From the NCBI GenBank assembly GCA_902799835.1, contig CADCCF010000003.1, forward strand, positions 1 through 64,000: 64,000 nt of DNA, read 5' to 3'. The position numbers and the translations under genes are program-made. Origin of the DNA: an uncultured Pseudomonadota bacterium. Lineage in GTDB: Bacteria > Pseudomonadota > Alphaproteobacteria > RF32 > CAG-239. The notes under the pieces are model-generated. The model ran no database searches, was not told the origin of the DNA, and worked only from the letters and a program-made list of their open reading frames with translations. Shown here piece by piece: positions 48,910-58,535 of this stretch (position 1 is its first letter; each line of letters starts with the position of its first letter).

Positions 48910-50058
48910 CTACCATCCCCCGGACAGCAGATACTTCACATTTAAGGCGATTTTTGAGAAGAATCCTACTTTGTTAATGGTCTGTCCTGCTACCAACGGA
49001 ATCTCTTCAGTGGCTTTACCCGGAATATCAATTCTCAAAACTCCCAATTGCTGTCCCATTTGAACCGGAGCTACCACCGGCTTGTTATAAACAGCTTTTA
49101 CTGAAGCCTGGTTATAATCACTCTTTTTCAAAGTCTTTACTACATCATCTTGCGCCACCATCGGCACCGTCTTGTCTGTACCATACAAAACCGGAATATC
49201 AGCTAACTTATCGCCTTTTTTCACGAATTTATAATTATCATATTCACGAAATGCCCAAGACATCATTTTATCAGCCTCTTCCGAACGCTCCTTGTTAGAT
49301 GTTAGTCCGGTCATTACTCCGATAATGCGGCGGTCACCTTTCTTAGCTGAAGCAGTCAAGCAATAGCCGGCCTCATCAGTGTGCCCTGTTTTCAAACCAT
49401 CGGCATAAGGCATTGAATACAACAATGGATTACGATTTCCCTGTCTGATTTTGTTGTAAACAAATTCCCTTTGTGAAAAAATATGATAAAACTGCGGAAA
49501 CTCATCAATGATATGTTTGGCCAAAATAGCTAAATCCTCAACTGACATCTTATGATCAGGATGCGGCAAACCTGTTGCATTGGCAAAAGTTGAATTCTTC
49601 AAACCCAACTCTTTAGCTTTATCATTCATCATTTTCACAAAACTTTCTTCATCACCGGCAATATTCTCTGCTGCCACAATACAAGCATCATTACCTGATT
49701 GAATGATTATACCTTTAAGTAATTCATCAACTTTAACCTCATCACCTATCGACAAAAACATGGTCGAACCACCGCTGGCTGCTCCACCTTTACGCCATGC
49801 ATTTTCACTGACTTTAAAAGTGTCATCCAACGATAAACTTCCATCACGCAATTTATCAAAAATCATATAAACTGTCATCAGTTTGCTCATTGACGCTGGC
49901 GGTATCGGATCAGCTATATCTTTTTCATAAAGATAAGCACCGGTTGTATAATCCATCAAAATCATATTACGAGCTTTAGTGTCAATAGCATGAGCACAAA
50001 AGCTCCAAACAGTTAACCCTGCCGTCAAAACACTTGCCATCAAATATTTATTTTTCAT
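48910..50058 (-). CDS. dacA: D-alanyl-D-alanine carboxypeptidase (PBP5/6 type)
   Basis: Trims the terminal D-Ala of pentapeptides. 382 residues with a signal peptide, SMSK (the SxxK serine), SGNDA (SxN) and KTGHTDEAG (KTG). The C-terminal beta domain ends in an amphipathic helix (KVGFFSKIALNVKYLLSGGW) that would dock on the inner membrane. In the rlpA-dacA-tmk-holB run. Confidence 0.95.
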   Translation of the reverse strand: MKNKYLMASVLTAGLTVWSFCAHAIDTKARNMILMDYTTGAYLYEKDIADPIPPASMSKLMTVYMIFDKLRDGSLSLDDTFKVSENAWRKGGAASGGSTMFLSIGDEVKVDELLKGIIIQSGNDACIVAAENIAGDEESFVKMMNDKAKELGLKNSTFANATGLPHPDHKMSVEDLAILAKHIIDEFPQFYHIFSQREFVYNKIRQGNRNPLLYSMPYADGLKTGHTDEAGYCLTASAKKGDRRIIGVMTGLTSNKERSEEADKMMSWAFREYDNYKFVKKGDKLADIPVLYGTDKTVPMVAQDDVVKTLKKSDYNQASVKAVYNKPVVAPVQMGQQLGVLRIDIPGKATEEIPLVAGQTINKVGFFSKIALNVKYLLSGGW

Positions 50059-50081
50059 TTCAATCCTCTATTATCTTTATT

Positions 50082-50912
50082 TTAATCAACAACAACCTTG
50101 GCATCAGACGCTCCCTTATATTTCACCCTTGCCGCATTTTCTTCAGCTTCCAGGCGATTGCTATAAGGTCCCATTCTGACACGATAATATTTTTCACCAT
50201 CTACATCGGCGTAATAAATCTTAGCATTTTTACCATATTTACTGGCCGCAACTTGAGCTCCTCGATTTTCTTTATATGAACCTATTTGTACAAAGTAACT
50301 TCCTTTAGGATAACTTTCAATTACATCATTTTGCGGTTTCACTGTTCTTTTTTCAGCCTCCATGATTGCTTGACGAGCGCTATCCATACTTCCACCATGC
50401 AATAAAGCAGCTTTCAGCGCTTTACTCTCTTTTTCCAAAATCTCAACTCTCACTTTGGTAGTTCCCTGAGTCTGAAAACCTAAAAGCGATGCAGCTCTTT
50501 TGGAAACATCAATAATTCGGTTACTGGCATAAGGCCCGCGATCATTAACTCGCAAAACCAGTGAACGGCCATTCTGCAAATTAGTAACTTTTACAATCGA
50601 AGGTAAAGGTAATGTTCTGTGTGCAGCCGACAATGAATTCATATCATATTTTTCACCGTTAGCTGTCTTCCTGGCGTGAAAATCCTTACCATACCATGAG
50701 GCTATTCCTACCTCTGAATACTTGTAATCTTCTTTGGGATAATACCATTTTCCTCTAACCTTATAAGGATTACCTATTTTATATATGCCACCTTGTCCGC
50801 TTATAGCTGAAGCTTGGGTATATTTGCCATCACCCAAATCGGCATAACCATAAGTACAAGCCGACAACATCAAAACAGCTGCCCAAATGATAAAATTCTT
50901 CAATTCAGTCAT
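50082..50912 (-). CDS. rlpA: RlpA-family septal lipoprotein, lytic transglycosylase, with SPOR domain
   Basis: Lipobox LSAC near residue 19. A double-psi beta-barrel domain follows (GIASWYGKDFHARKTANGE, VTNLQNGRSLVLRVNDRGPY), then a C-terminal SPOR domain (GSYFVQIGSYK...RVRMGPYSNR) that binds denuded glycan at the septum. 276 residues. Between mltB and dacA. Confidence 0.94.
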   Translation of the reverse strand: MTELKNFIIWAAVLMLSACTYGYADLGDGKYTQASAISGQGGIYKIGNPYKVRGKWYYPKEDYKYSEVGIASWYGKDFHARKTANGEKYDMNSLSAAHRTLPLPSIVKVTNLQNGRSLVLRVNDRGPYASNRIIDVSKRAASLLGFQTQGTTKVRVEILEKESKALKAALLHGGSMDSARQAIMEAEKRTVKPQNDVIESYPKGSYFVQIGSYKENRGAQVAASKYGKNAKIYYADVDGEKYYRVRMGPYSNRLEAEENAARVKYKGASDAKVVVD

Positions 50913-50985
50913 ACACCGAAACTACCATAAACATTTATCCGATTTATGGCTTAGTCTATATATTTTTTTAGCTTAGGTAAAGCAC

Positions 50986-52266
50986 TTATTTTTGCTTGTG
51001 TAATTTTCTCTTTGGTACGGGAATAGCAAAATCCGTAGCCGAATCATAGTGATCAATTTTTTGCAAAAGTTTTTGATCAGGATAACCATCAGGAACCAAC
51101 AAAGCTTTCTTTTGCAATAACTTGATAGCCTCTTTAGTTCTGCTACCCAATTGTCCATCCTCATCCAACTTAGCCAATCCTATTTTATTGATAAAAGTCT
51201 GAATTTTTTTTACATCTTCAGTTTTTACTTTGGGCATTGCCAAACTGCGTTGATGCCATTTAGCTCCGCTTAATGCATAATCTGATAATAGCCCGATAGC
51301 CAATGCATAATTTTCCGAACGATTCCATTGCATGATTTTAGCAAAATTTTCGGTTACCAAAAAAGCCTCACCTTTTGCCCCTTCTGGAGTGATTACTGCG
51401 GCCATTTCTTCATCTTTTGCATCAATGTTTTTACCATCAGTACCGATTATTCCCATTTTTTTCCATTCGGCAATCGACTTCATCTTGTTCCGTCCGCTTA
51501 AATGATAATCAAAATTCCATGGCAGTTTTACTTTCCACCCCCAAGGAATATTTTTGTTCCAACCTATCGATGACAAATAATTTGATGCAGAGGCCGCTGC
51601 ATCTTCAAAATTATCCCATATATCAATTACCCCGTCACCATCAAAATCAACGGCATATTTATTGTAGGTTGACGGCATGAATTGAAAGTGCCCCATGGCT
51701 CCGGCCCAAGAACCGCGCATTTTTTTATAATCAATATGCTGATCTTCAACTATCTTTAATGCATTAAATAATTCTTTTTTAAAAAACGCCGAACGCCGTT
51801 TGTCATAACTCATTTCCGTTAGAGCATCTATAACATTATATCCGCCGAAATTACTTCCGAAATTGGTTTCTGCTCCCCAAAATGCCACCACATATTCCGC
51901 CGGTAAATTATATTTTTTTTCAATTCGTTCCAATACCGGCTTCAATTCCAAATATTTTAATCTTACTTGCTCAGCTCTGGTTTTGCTGACCACACGATTA
52001 AGATATTCCGTTGAAGTCAAAACAAATTCTAATTGTTTGCGATCTTTGACAACAGCTTGCGGTCTTTCGTGGTAAAAATCATTCTCCCCATAAACGATAT
52101 CAATCGTTTCCTGAGATATGCCACGTTGCACCATGTCTTTTTTCAAATCTTCCAACCAAACCAAATAATTTTGATAGGCTTTTTCATCTTTAACTTCTTT
52201 GTTGGTTGCAGCGCAAGCTGTCAAACTCCACATAATCAAAAGCAAACTCAGTAATATATTTTTCAT
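50986..52266 (-). CDS. Lytic murein transglycosylase, MltB type, with peptidoglycan-binding domain
   Basis: Cleaves the glycan chain with 1,6-anhydro product. About 426 residues: signal peptide (MKNILLSLLLIMWSLTACA, possible lipobox), catalytic Glu in VAFWGAETNFGSNFG, GAMGHFQFMPSTYNKYAVDFDGDG, and a C-terminal PG_binding_1 domain (IGLAKLDEDGQLGSRTKEAIKLLQ). Start 52266 has AAGG upstream; an earlier frame start lacks one. First gene of the long minus operon. Confidence 0.94.
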   Translation of the reverse strand: MKNILLSLLLIMWSLTACAATNKEVKDEKAYQNYLVWLEDLKKDMVQRGISQETIDIVYGENDFYHERPQAVVKDRKQLEFVLTSTEYLNRVVSKTRAEQVRLKYLELKPVLERIEKKYNLPAEYVVAFWGAETNFGSNFGGYNVIDALTEMSYDKRRSAFFKKELFNALKIVEDQHIDYKKMRGSWAGAMGHFQFMPSTYNKYAVDFDGDGVIDIWDNFEDAAASASNYLSSIGWNKNIPWGWKVKLPWNFDYHLSGRNKMKSIAEWKKMGIIGTDGKNIDAKDEEMAAVITPEGAKGEAFLVTENFAKIMQWNRSENYALAIGLLSDYALSGAKWHQRSLAMPKVKTEDVKKIQTFINKIGLAKLDEDGQLGSRTKEAIKLLQKKALLVPDGYPDQKLLQKIDHYDSATDFAIPVPKRKLHKQK

Positions 52267-52486
52267 TAATTTAACCTTAAAACACATCTGTTAAGTTATC
52301 ATAAGTTATAAAGACTTAAAAAAAGCTTACATTTATATTTTTCTTACATAGTGCCATAAAATATTTTTATGGCTGTTTTTTCTTATACCAATTCTTAACC
52401 AAATTTTGTTTGAATCAGACTCGAACCGCGATGCTTTTCCGAGTCGCTGTTTTTTAAGGAAATATTTTTATCAAGGGTTACTTTTC

Positions 52487-52804
52487 ATGGATATTGAATT
52501 CAGCGTTACTAAAAAGAACAAACATTTCTGGATCTATGGCATTTGTTTATTCATTATTGCTTATTTCAGTTTTCACACTTTGTGTGGTAACCGCAACATC
52601 TATCGTCTGTACTCCTTACGCCATGAAATTGCTCAAGCACAAGAAATATCCAAAAAATTGCAAAAAGAAAAACATCGTCTGCAAAAACTGGTTAATCACT
52701 TATCTGACAAAAGCCTTGATACCGATTTGCTGGATGAACGCGCCCGTGTTGTCCTCAATATGGTTGCAGATGATGAGTTTGTAATTTTCACCGACTCACT
52801 CTAA
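52487..52804 (+). CDS. ftsB: Septum formation initiator FtsB/DivIC
   Basis: Divisome protein. 105 residues: short N-terminus, one membrane span (FWIYGICLFIIAYFSFHTL), then a coiled coil (RLYSLRHEIAQAQEISKKLQKEKHRLQKLV) and the DLLDERARVVLNMV motif. AAGGG precedes this ATG; the longer open frame upstream is unlike the family. Overlaps the 3' end of the opposite GNAT gene by 4 bases. The usual eno-ftsB-pdhA neighbourhood is absent. Confidence 0.85.
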   Translation: MDIEFSVTKKNKHFWIYGICLFIIAYFSFHTLCGNRNIYRLYSLRHEIAQAQEISKKLQKEKHRLQKLVNHLSDKSLDTDLLDERARVVLNMVADDEFVIFTDSL

Positions 52805-53358
52805 TCCAAGGTATTTATCCAGTATCTTAATATTGTCGTCTCACCGACTTTTTCCGATACATCTTGATAACCGCCGAACTTATTCATTGCATGCTCAATC
52901 ACATGTTTTGAAATGTGATTAGACGCATCACAGGTCAACAAAACTTTTTCTATACCTTTTTCCTTTGCCTTTTTCAAACAAAGTTCCAAAGCTTTTGTAA
53001 CTATTCCCTGCTTGCGATATGCCGGTGTTACAACATATCCTATATGTCCGCCATGTCGCAACAAACCCTCAGTCAACTCATGGCGCAGATTAATTCTGCC
53101 AACAAAAACTCCATCTTTTATAATCCAAAAATCTGTACCGGCGACATACCCTTTTGGTAAATTAATTCCGTTCATACTATCAAGCAATGGCTTAACTATA
53201 TAATCTTCAAAGTCATTTTCCAATCTTACCACATCATAATCTATAAACTTTTGCACTGCCGGTGAAACAAATCCTTCTCTACCGTGTTGTTTCATATCTT
53301 CGGCAGCCGCAATAAAACTTTCTTTATATTTTGTGGATGGCAATACTAATTCTATCAT
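52801..53358 (-). CDS. GNAT-family N-acetyltransferase
   Basis: 185 residues with the acetyl-CoA motif GYVVTPAYRKQGIVTKALELCLKKAKEKGIEKVLLTCDASN. Substrate unknown. 3 bases after murE, likely co-transcribed with it. Confidence 0.88.
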   Translation of the reverse strand: MIELVLPSTKYKESFIAAAEDMKQHGREGFVSPAVQKFIDYDVVRLENDFEDYIVKPLLDSMNGINLPKGYVAGTDFWIIKDGVFVGRINLRHELTEGLLRHGGHIGYVVTPAYRKQGIVTKALELCLKKAKEKGIEKVLLTCDASNHISKHVIEHAMNKFGGYQDVSEKVGETTILRYWINTLD

Positions 53359-53361
53359 CGT

Positions 53362-54771
53362 CTATTTTTCCAAGTTTTTTGCCACTTCTTCGTGATCGGA
53401 AAACGGCAAAACTTCACCTTTCACATATTGACCGCTCTCATGTCCCTTACCGGCCAAAACCAAAACATCACCGGAGTGCAAACTATCTATGGCAATCTTA
53501 ATAGCTTTTGCTCGATCTTTGATATTCACGCCCTTAGGACAAGCTTCCATTATTTCTTCACGAATAGTATCAGCATCTTCAAATCGCGGATTATCATCAG
53601 TTACAAAAACTTCATCAGCCAACTCATCGGCAATCTGTCCCATAATCGGACGTTTTCCTTTATCACGATTGCCACCGCACCCGAACAAAACTTTCAATTT
53701 TCCTGATGTATGCTTTCTCAAAGCCTTCAAAACTTGCTCTAGCGCATCTGGCGTATGAGCATAATCCACATAGATCGCGGCTCCGTTTTTCTCTCCTACC
53801 AAATCCAATCGCCCCTTAGCCCCCTTGATTTTTGGTAGGTATTGTAAAGGTTCGTCTTTATTGCCGCACAAAACTCCGACAATTCCAAGTGCACACATCA
53901 CATTCGCTGCCTGAAAATCACCGGCCAAAGGAATATCGACCGTTATATCTTTGCCAAAATAATTTAAGTACAAAACTTGCCCGTTAGCCCTTGGCTCTGC
54001 TTTTAGCAATTTTATTTCCTCACCATTATAACCATAACTTATAATCTTTTGGTCACGTAGTCGACAAATTCGCTCTATATCGGCAAAACAATCAATATCC
54101 GCGTTAAGAACCGCCACCCCTCCGACTTTTAAGCGTTGTTCAAACAAAATCATCTTGGCGGCAAAATAATTTTCAAAAGTCTTATGATAGTCCAAATGAT
54201 CACGTGTAAGATTGGTAAATCCGGCCACTTCAAATTCAATTCCGTCAAGTCGTCCTTGATGTAACCCGTGACTGGAAGCCTCCAGAATAACCTCATCAAA
54301 GCCTTCATCAGCCAATTCGCGTAAAATTTTATGCAATGTGACATTATTCGGAGTGGTATTGGGCAAGGAAACTGCTTCTCCATTTCCTTTTATAACTCCC
54401 AGTGTTCCAATACTGGCAGCCTTTTTTCCCATCATGGTCAATATCTGACGTGTAAAATCAGCAATGGAAGTTTTGCCGTTGGTTCCGGTAATAGCCGCCA
54501 TATGGCTAGGCTGAGCTCCATAATATTTTGCAACGGCTTTAGCATAGGTATTGATCGGATTTTCAACCTTTATCATCGTAACATTGGCAAAATCCTTCTC
54601 ATAATCTTGACGAGTTATTATGGCAACCGCACCTTTTTTCACTGCATCTTCAATATACGAATCGTCATTAAGCGATCCGAAAACAAACCCTTGAGTTACT
54701 TCACGCGAATCGGCAGTAATTCCTTTGATTTCCACTTCTTTTTCGCCATCAATAATATCACTCAGCTTCAT
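53362..54771 (-). CDS. murE: UDP-MurNAc-tripeptide synthetase, meso-DAP adding
   Basis: Adds the third stem amino acid in peptidoglycan synthesis. 469 residues with ATP motif AAITGTNGKTSIADF, EASSHGL, NLTRDHLDYHKT with the carbamylated-Lys segment, and DDNPRFEDADTI. The DNPR motif indicates meso-diaminopimelate. It is not in a dcw cluster: ftsI and murF are not adjacent. Confidence 0.96.
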   Translation of the reverse strand: MKLSDIIDGEKEVEIKGITADSREVTQGFVFGSLNDDSYIEDAVKKGAVAIITRQDYEKDFANVTMIKVENPINTYAKAVAKYYGAQPSHMAAITGTNGKTSIADFTRQILTMMGKKAASIGTLGVIKGNGEAVSLPNTTPNNVTLHKILRELADEGFDEVILEASSHGLHQGRLDGIEFEVAGFTNLTRDHLDYHKTFENYFAAKMILFEQRLKVGGVAVLNADIDCFADIERICRLRDQKIISYGYNGEEIKLLKAEPRANGQVLYLNYFGKDITVDIPLAGDFQAANVMCALGIVGVLCGNKDEPLQYLPKIKGAKGRLDLVGEKNGAAIYVDYAHTPDALEQVLKALRKHTSGKLKVLFGCGGNRDKGKRPIMGQIADELADEVFVTDDNPRFEDADTIREEIMEACPKGVNIKDRAKAIKIAIDSLHSGDVLVLAGKGHESGQYVKGEVLPFSDHEEVAKNLEK

Positions 54772-54877
54772 TTTTTATCTATCCAGTCTCATGTTTTTTC
54801 AAAAATTTTAAAAAAGTATCTAATTGTTAACTATTTATATGATATATAAGTTTTGTGCAATAAGAAAGGTTTGATTA

Positions 54878-55345
54878 ATGAACAAAGTAATTTTGTGTTT
54901 AACTGCACTGTTTTTAGGCTTAGCTCCGGCAAGGGCTGAGGATATTTATCTTTTTTACAATGCTGCCAGCGACAATCTTGACGAATTGGACATCAGTAAA
55001 AAAGAAACAGCCAAAATTTTTGACGGAGAATTTGGGCCGGCTTCCGATGAATTGCCTCACGAAGTTAATTTTGACGATTTTTATGTCGCCAAATATCCTG
55101 ATGGACAATATGTTTTTATCTTGAATGCACCGTACAACTGTGGGCGTTTAGGCTGTAAAACTATTGTTTTTGAGCGCGATGAAGACGGCGATTTAATGCC
55201 CAAAGAGAGCCTTACTCCGGTCAAATGCAAAATTTACGACACTGACAAACTGATCTGCACGCAAGGCGGTTACCAACCAGAGGTTAGTATAAAGCCTAAA
55301 AAGAAAATTTTGCATTTTTATCCGCCGCAGAACGCAGCAAAATAA
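54878..55345 (+). CDS. Secreted hypothetical protein, 155 aa
   Basis: Sec signal peptide with likely cleavage after ARA at residue 20. The mature part is acidic with two Cys pairs (YNCGRLGCKT, KCKIYDTDKLICTQG), which would suit periplasmic disulfides, and a basic tail. No family recognised. Confidence 0.7.
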   Translation: MNKVILCLTALFLGLAPARAEDIYLFYNAASDNLDELDISKKETAKIFDGEFGPASDELPHEVNFDDFYVAKYPDGQYVFILNAPYNCGRLGCKTIVFERDEDGDLMPKESLTPVKCKIYDTDKLICTQGGYQPEVSIKPKKKILHFYPPQNAAK

Positions 55346-55374
55346 AGCTTTGGCAACAAAATGCATCAAAGCTT
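55345..55374. terminator. Hairpin downstream of the secreted protein gene
   Basis: AAGCTTTG (55345-55352) pairs with CAAAGCTT (55367-55374). There is no T run, so termination is uncertain. Confidence 0.45.
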
Positions 55375-55485
55375 GACAAAAAAAGAAGTAAATAATGCTT
55401 GATTTTTTATTAAAAGCGGCTTATATTAGCCAAAAATTATGATAATTTAAACAAAATTGTGCAACTTATAAACAGGAAAACAGAT

Positions 55486-56022
55486 ATGAAAAAATTTATA
55501 GTTATTGCTTTGAGTGCTTTGGTATCAGCCTGTGCATGTTTTGACTGCGCTGATGAAAACGAGCGCCCCGTAACCTATCAAACAGTCAGCAAAGACAAAA
55601 CTTTAGACTGTGACTATTTCGACGGCAAAACCTGCTATCGTTACATCTACAAAAATATTGAACGCAAGGTTGCCAAACCGGCTGTTCAGCAACGTCCTTG
55701 CGGAGCTTTGGCCATTCAACCGGCTCCGGTTCAACCTGCTCCTTGCGGTTGCCAGCAACGTCGTGTAGAAACTGTTGCTCCGGCTCCGGTTGTTGTTCAA
55801 CCTAAGGACAATTGCTGCCAAGACAAAATTTCTGAGACTCGTGAACCGGTCGAGTTGGTTTATAAAAAAGTAACCACCAAAACTACTTACGAGCCTAAAA
55901 CATCTTCTCAGGTCAGTTACGAAAAAGTCCCCTATAATTCAGTAACTGCTCCCAAACCTGAGCCGGTAGAAGTTGTTACTCCTTCAACCACCACAACTAC
56001 AATCATTGAAGAAGTAAAATAA
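55486..56022 (+). CDS. Cys/Pro-rich lipoprotein, 178 aa
   Basis: Lipobox LVSAC (residues about 11-15). The mature protein is rich in Cys, Pro and Val, with a repeated IQPAPVQPAPCGCQQ-like stretch and a PVELVYKKVTTKTTYEPKT region. Unknown family; probably an envelope protein. The ATG at 55486 follows AGGAAAAC; an upstream ATG (55459) lacks the lipoprotein pattern. A strong terminator follows. Confidence 0.75.
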   Translation: MKKFIVIALSALVSACACFDCADENERPVTYQTVSKDKTLDCDYFDGKTCYRYIYKNIERKVAKPAVQQRPCGALAIQPAPVQPAPCGCQQRRVETVAPAPVVVQPKDNCCQDKISETREPVELVYKKVTTKTTYEPKTSSQVSYEKVPYNSVTAPKPEPVEVVTPSTTTTTIIEEVK

Positions 56023-56040
56023 CTTTTACTCCCCAACTAA

Positions 56041-56070
56041 AAAGCCCGCTGTTTCAGCGGGCTTTTTTTA
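56041..56070. terminator. Intrinsic terminator
   Basis: AAAGCCCGCT (56041-56050) pairs with AGCGGGCTTT (56056-56065), GTTTC loop, then more T. Serves the lipoprotein gene and perhaps the convergent barrel gene. Confidence 0.9.
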
Positions 56071-56081
56071 CTTGCCAAAAT

Positions 56082-57272
56082 CTAGAACAAGAAGTTGATA
56101 CCAACTCTATATGCATAGTAATCATCACCATCAAAGCTGTAATTGCCGACAAAAGCCATGCCGGAGAAGAACGATCCTTCCCGAAACTTTCTGGTCAAAG
56201 ACAAAGTTACATCGTGATAATCTTCAATGAACAAATCCGATCCGCTATAAAAAGTATAGCTGTAAGCTGAGCCTAAAGACCATTTGTCATTTAGGGCATA
56301 ATCAACCGATACGCCGTTTTTATAAACCATATTCTTTAAGTCATAGTCAACCTCATATCCGGCAGCTTCTATCGAAAAATCTCTGATATAGCCGACCATA
56401 TTGGTCAACCCATAAGTAAATGCACCAACCGGCAAGCTCATATGGCTGGTTAAGCTACCTGAATAGAGCAAGCCGCCTGAGAGCATATCCTCAGAATAAA
56501 CCGCACCTCCTCTCACTCCTGGAGTTAAATTCCATTTAAAACCTTCTTTTTTAATCAGCGGAACCATATAAGCCAAACCTAACTGTGCCGAATAAGATGC
56601 CGAACCATCCATGTCGGTATAATAAACCGGCATATCGAACATCAGTTTTGAGCCATTATCAAATTTGAAAGTTTTGCCAATCGGCAAGCTGTAAACAGAT
56701 GCTTTCTTCTCATCACCATTAAGTTTGAAATAATGCGTTGAAGCATTAGGTGAAACATAAGACAAGAAATTGCCCAACACTCCGCCACCGCCACGCTGGA
56801 AAGTATTGTCAGCCATGTTGGCCATCAAAGAATTGGGGTTACCGGCAACCATATCATAAGGAGTATCGGCAACAGTTGCTTTCAAGATTTTTTGCAACAA
56901 TCCGTTGTGGTTATTTTTCAACCAATCCTTGAACATTTTAAAGCTGTTCTCCTGTCCGCCACCGTTAAAAGCCTCATCAATTCCGATTGAAGGAACCTTA
57001 AAGGTTAAATTTCCGGATCCATCAAAGTTGAAGTTCATCATAACACCGCGGAAGTTTAACCAACCATCGGCAGCTGCAGTTTTATCGTAGCTGTTAAAAA
57101 TGCTGTTCAAACTACCATCTTCGTAATGATCAAAAACATCTAAAACCGAATCAAAACCGCGAGTTTCATTGATTGAGGTGGAAGCTTGATTAATATGCAA
57201 TTCAAACATCTTCGCTTGAGCCGTAGCTGTCAGCATGGCCAAAGCTGTCGTAACAAGAAGTATCTTTTTCAT
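56082..57272 (-). CDS. Outer-membrane beta-barrel-like protein, 396 aa
   Basis: Sec signal peptide (cleavage after AQA, residue about 20). The C-terminal half has alternating aromatic strands (YSAQLGLAYMVPL, SLGSAYSYTFYSG, DVTLSLTRKF, YRVGINFLF) and ends in Phe, as in outer-membrane proteins. The N-terminal half is Asn/Gly/Phe-rich and may be a plug or passenger. No named family. Preceded by a 10-bp hairpin in its leader. Confidence 0.78.
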   Translation of the reverse strand: MKKILLVTTALAMLTATAQAKMFELHINQASTSINETRGFDSVLDVFDHYEDGSLNSIFNSYDKTAAADGWLNFRGVMMNFNFDGSGNLTFKVPSIGIDEAFNGGGQENSFKMFKDWLKNNHNGLLQKILKATVADTPYDMVAGNPNSLMANMADNTFQRGGGGVLGNFLSYVSPNASTHYFKLNGDEKKASVYSLPIGKTFKFDNGSKLMFDMPVYYTDMDGSASYSAQLGLAYMVPLIKKEGFKWNLTPGVRGGAVYSEDMLSGGLLYSGSLTSHMSLPVGAFTYGLTNMVGYIRDFSIEAAGYEVDYDLKNMVYKNGVSVDYALNDKWSLGSAYSYTFYSGSDLFIEDYHDVTLSLTRKFREGSFFSGMAFVGNYSFDGDDYYAYRVGINFLF

Positions 57273-57288
57273 TAGTCCAAGTCCTAAA

Positions 57289-57319
57289 AGGTTAGCATTT
57301 ACATTTTATATGCTAACCT
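57289..57319 (-). promoter_or_regulatory. Hairpin in the leader of the barrel gene
   Basis: AGGTTAGCAT (57289-57298) pairs with ATGCTAACCT (57310-57319), 11-nt loop, about 17 bases before the ATG and just before the AGGACT ribosome binding site; it may stabilise the mRNA or control translation. Confidence 0.55.
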
Positions 57320-57367
57320 AAGGAATTGTTTCTTATCAATATTTTGTTTATAATATCAACAACAAAA

Positions 57368-57949
57368 TTATTCAATGCAGCAATCAACAGCTTTGCGGAC
57401 AAAAGCTTTCATTTTGGCAAAAGCACCGCCTTTGGTCTCAACAACCGGTGCAGATTTTACAGCCGGTTTGTTGGCCTCTAATGCAGTTGAAATCTTTTTG
57501 ATATCTTCCAAATTATCTTCAACCCATTTTACATCTGAAACATCAAGCATCTTCATATTCAATCCCCAAAACAGGCAATACAAATCATAAGCTTGATTAA
57601 ATAAACTGTATGCCAATTCGGTATTTTTCAAACTTTGTTGCTTGGTGCCAACTTCCATCAAACGCATTGATGAAGCTAATAAATGTTTTGAAATACACCA
57701 AACCTCACCCTCATATTCCGGTATTACGCGTTGCATTAAATTCTTACGCAACTCACGCACATTTTCAATCAAATCATAAAAAGATGTTTTGCCGGTTTTG
57801 GCACCTGAAAACATCAGATGTTCTTCTATTGAAATCAAATTCATAATAGCAATTGTCAAATCCTGATCTGAAGACAAATCCTTAGGATTCATTTTTTTAG
57901 ATGCATCAATTTTTTCAACAAATTCTTTAACATCTTTAGCTTTTTTCAT
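57368..57949 (-). CDS. Hypothetical protein, 193 aa
   Basis: Helical soluble protein (MKKAKDVKEFVEKIDASKK...), unknown family, with a basic C-terminus containing KAFVRKAVDCCIE. Its ATG lies 1 base after the stop of the membrane protein gene upstream, with a GGGGGAA ribosome binding site; a longer frame (to 58003) overlaps that gene and is less likely. Confidence 0.72.
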   Translation of the reverse strand: MKKAKDVKEFVEKIDASKKMNPKDLSSDQDLTIAIMNLISIEEHLMFSGAKTGKTSFYDLIENVRELRKNLMQRVIPEYEGEVWCISKHLLASSMRLMEVGTKQQSLKNTELAYSLFNQAYDLYCLFWGLNMKMLDVSDVKWVEDNLEDIKKISTALEANKPAVKSAPVVETKGGAFAKMKAFVRKAVDCCIE

Positions 57950-57950
57950 C

Positions 57951-58523
57951 TTATCGTTCCCCCGAAAATTGATATAAATCCGAAACATCACCCAAATCGG
58001 CAATTGCTTTATCCACGCCGCTTAATGGATAATAATTAAAATAAACACTCAACAAGGCCAAAGCCAACACCGGCAAAACAACTTTCTCAAACGGAAAATG
58101 CGCATGTCCGCCGTTTCTGGCCTTCATCCATTGATAGAATTTTGATACATAAATAAATGTAGCCGCCCCCAACAAGGTCGCAAACAACAAAGGATCCATA
58201 TAGAATATACCTATAACCTTTGGAGCATAAGGCATTTCAAAATACATAAATCCGATTGATCCGATTGAAACAGCCATCAAAATCAAATTGCGCAACGGAA
58301 AATTCCAATTCTTTTTTTCAAACCACAAAATCAACCAATATCCCAAAAGCGCTAACATTGCTCCGGCCCAAACCCCGACCACCGCGTCATCAACTCCGTA
58401 ACGACGCGCAATTTCTAATGAAGCACCAACAGCTACTGTACAAACCGCACAAGCCGGATTTGCCCAAGCCTTAGCTGTCCCAATCAGCAATATTGTCAAA
58501 ATTAATAAAACCGTCACTTTCAA
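57951..58523 (-). CDS. Conserved membrane protein with CxxC after a signal segment, 190 aa
   Basis: Signal-like N-terminus, then NPACAVCTVAVGASLEIARRYGVDD with Cys25 and Cys28, and four or five hydrophobic spans. I recall a small family with the same CxxC(T)VAVGA start in diverse bacteria, without known function. Downstream of the DUF502 gene and coupled to the next unknown gene. Confidence 0.75.
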   Translation of the reverse strand: MKVTVLLILTILLIGTAKAWANPACAVCTVAVGASLEIARRYGVDDAVVGVWAGAMLALLGYWLILWFEKKNWNFPLRNLILMAVSIGSIGFMYFEMPYAPKVIGIFYMDPLLFATLLGAATFIYVSKFYQWMKARNGGHAHFPFEKVVLPVLALALLSVYFNYYPLSGVDKAIADLGDVSDLYQFSGER

Positions 58524-58535
58524 CCTCCTCTAATG

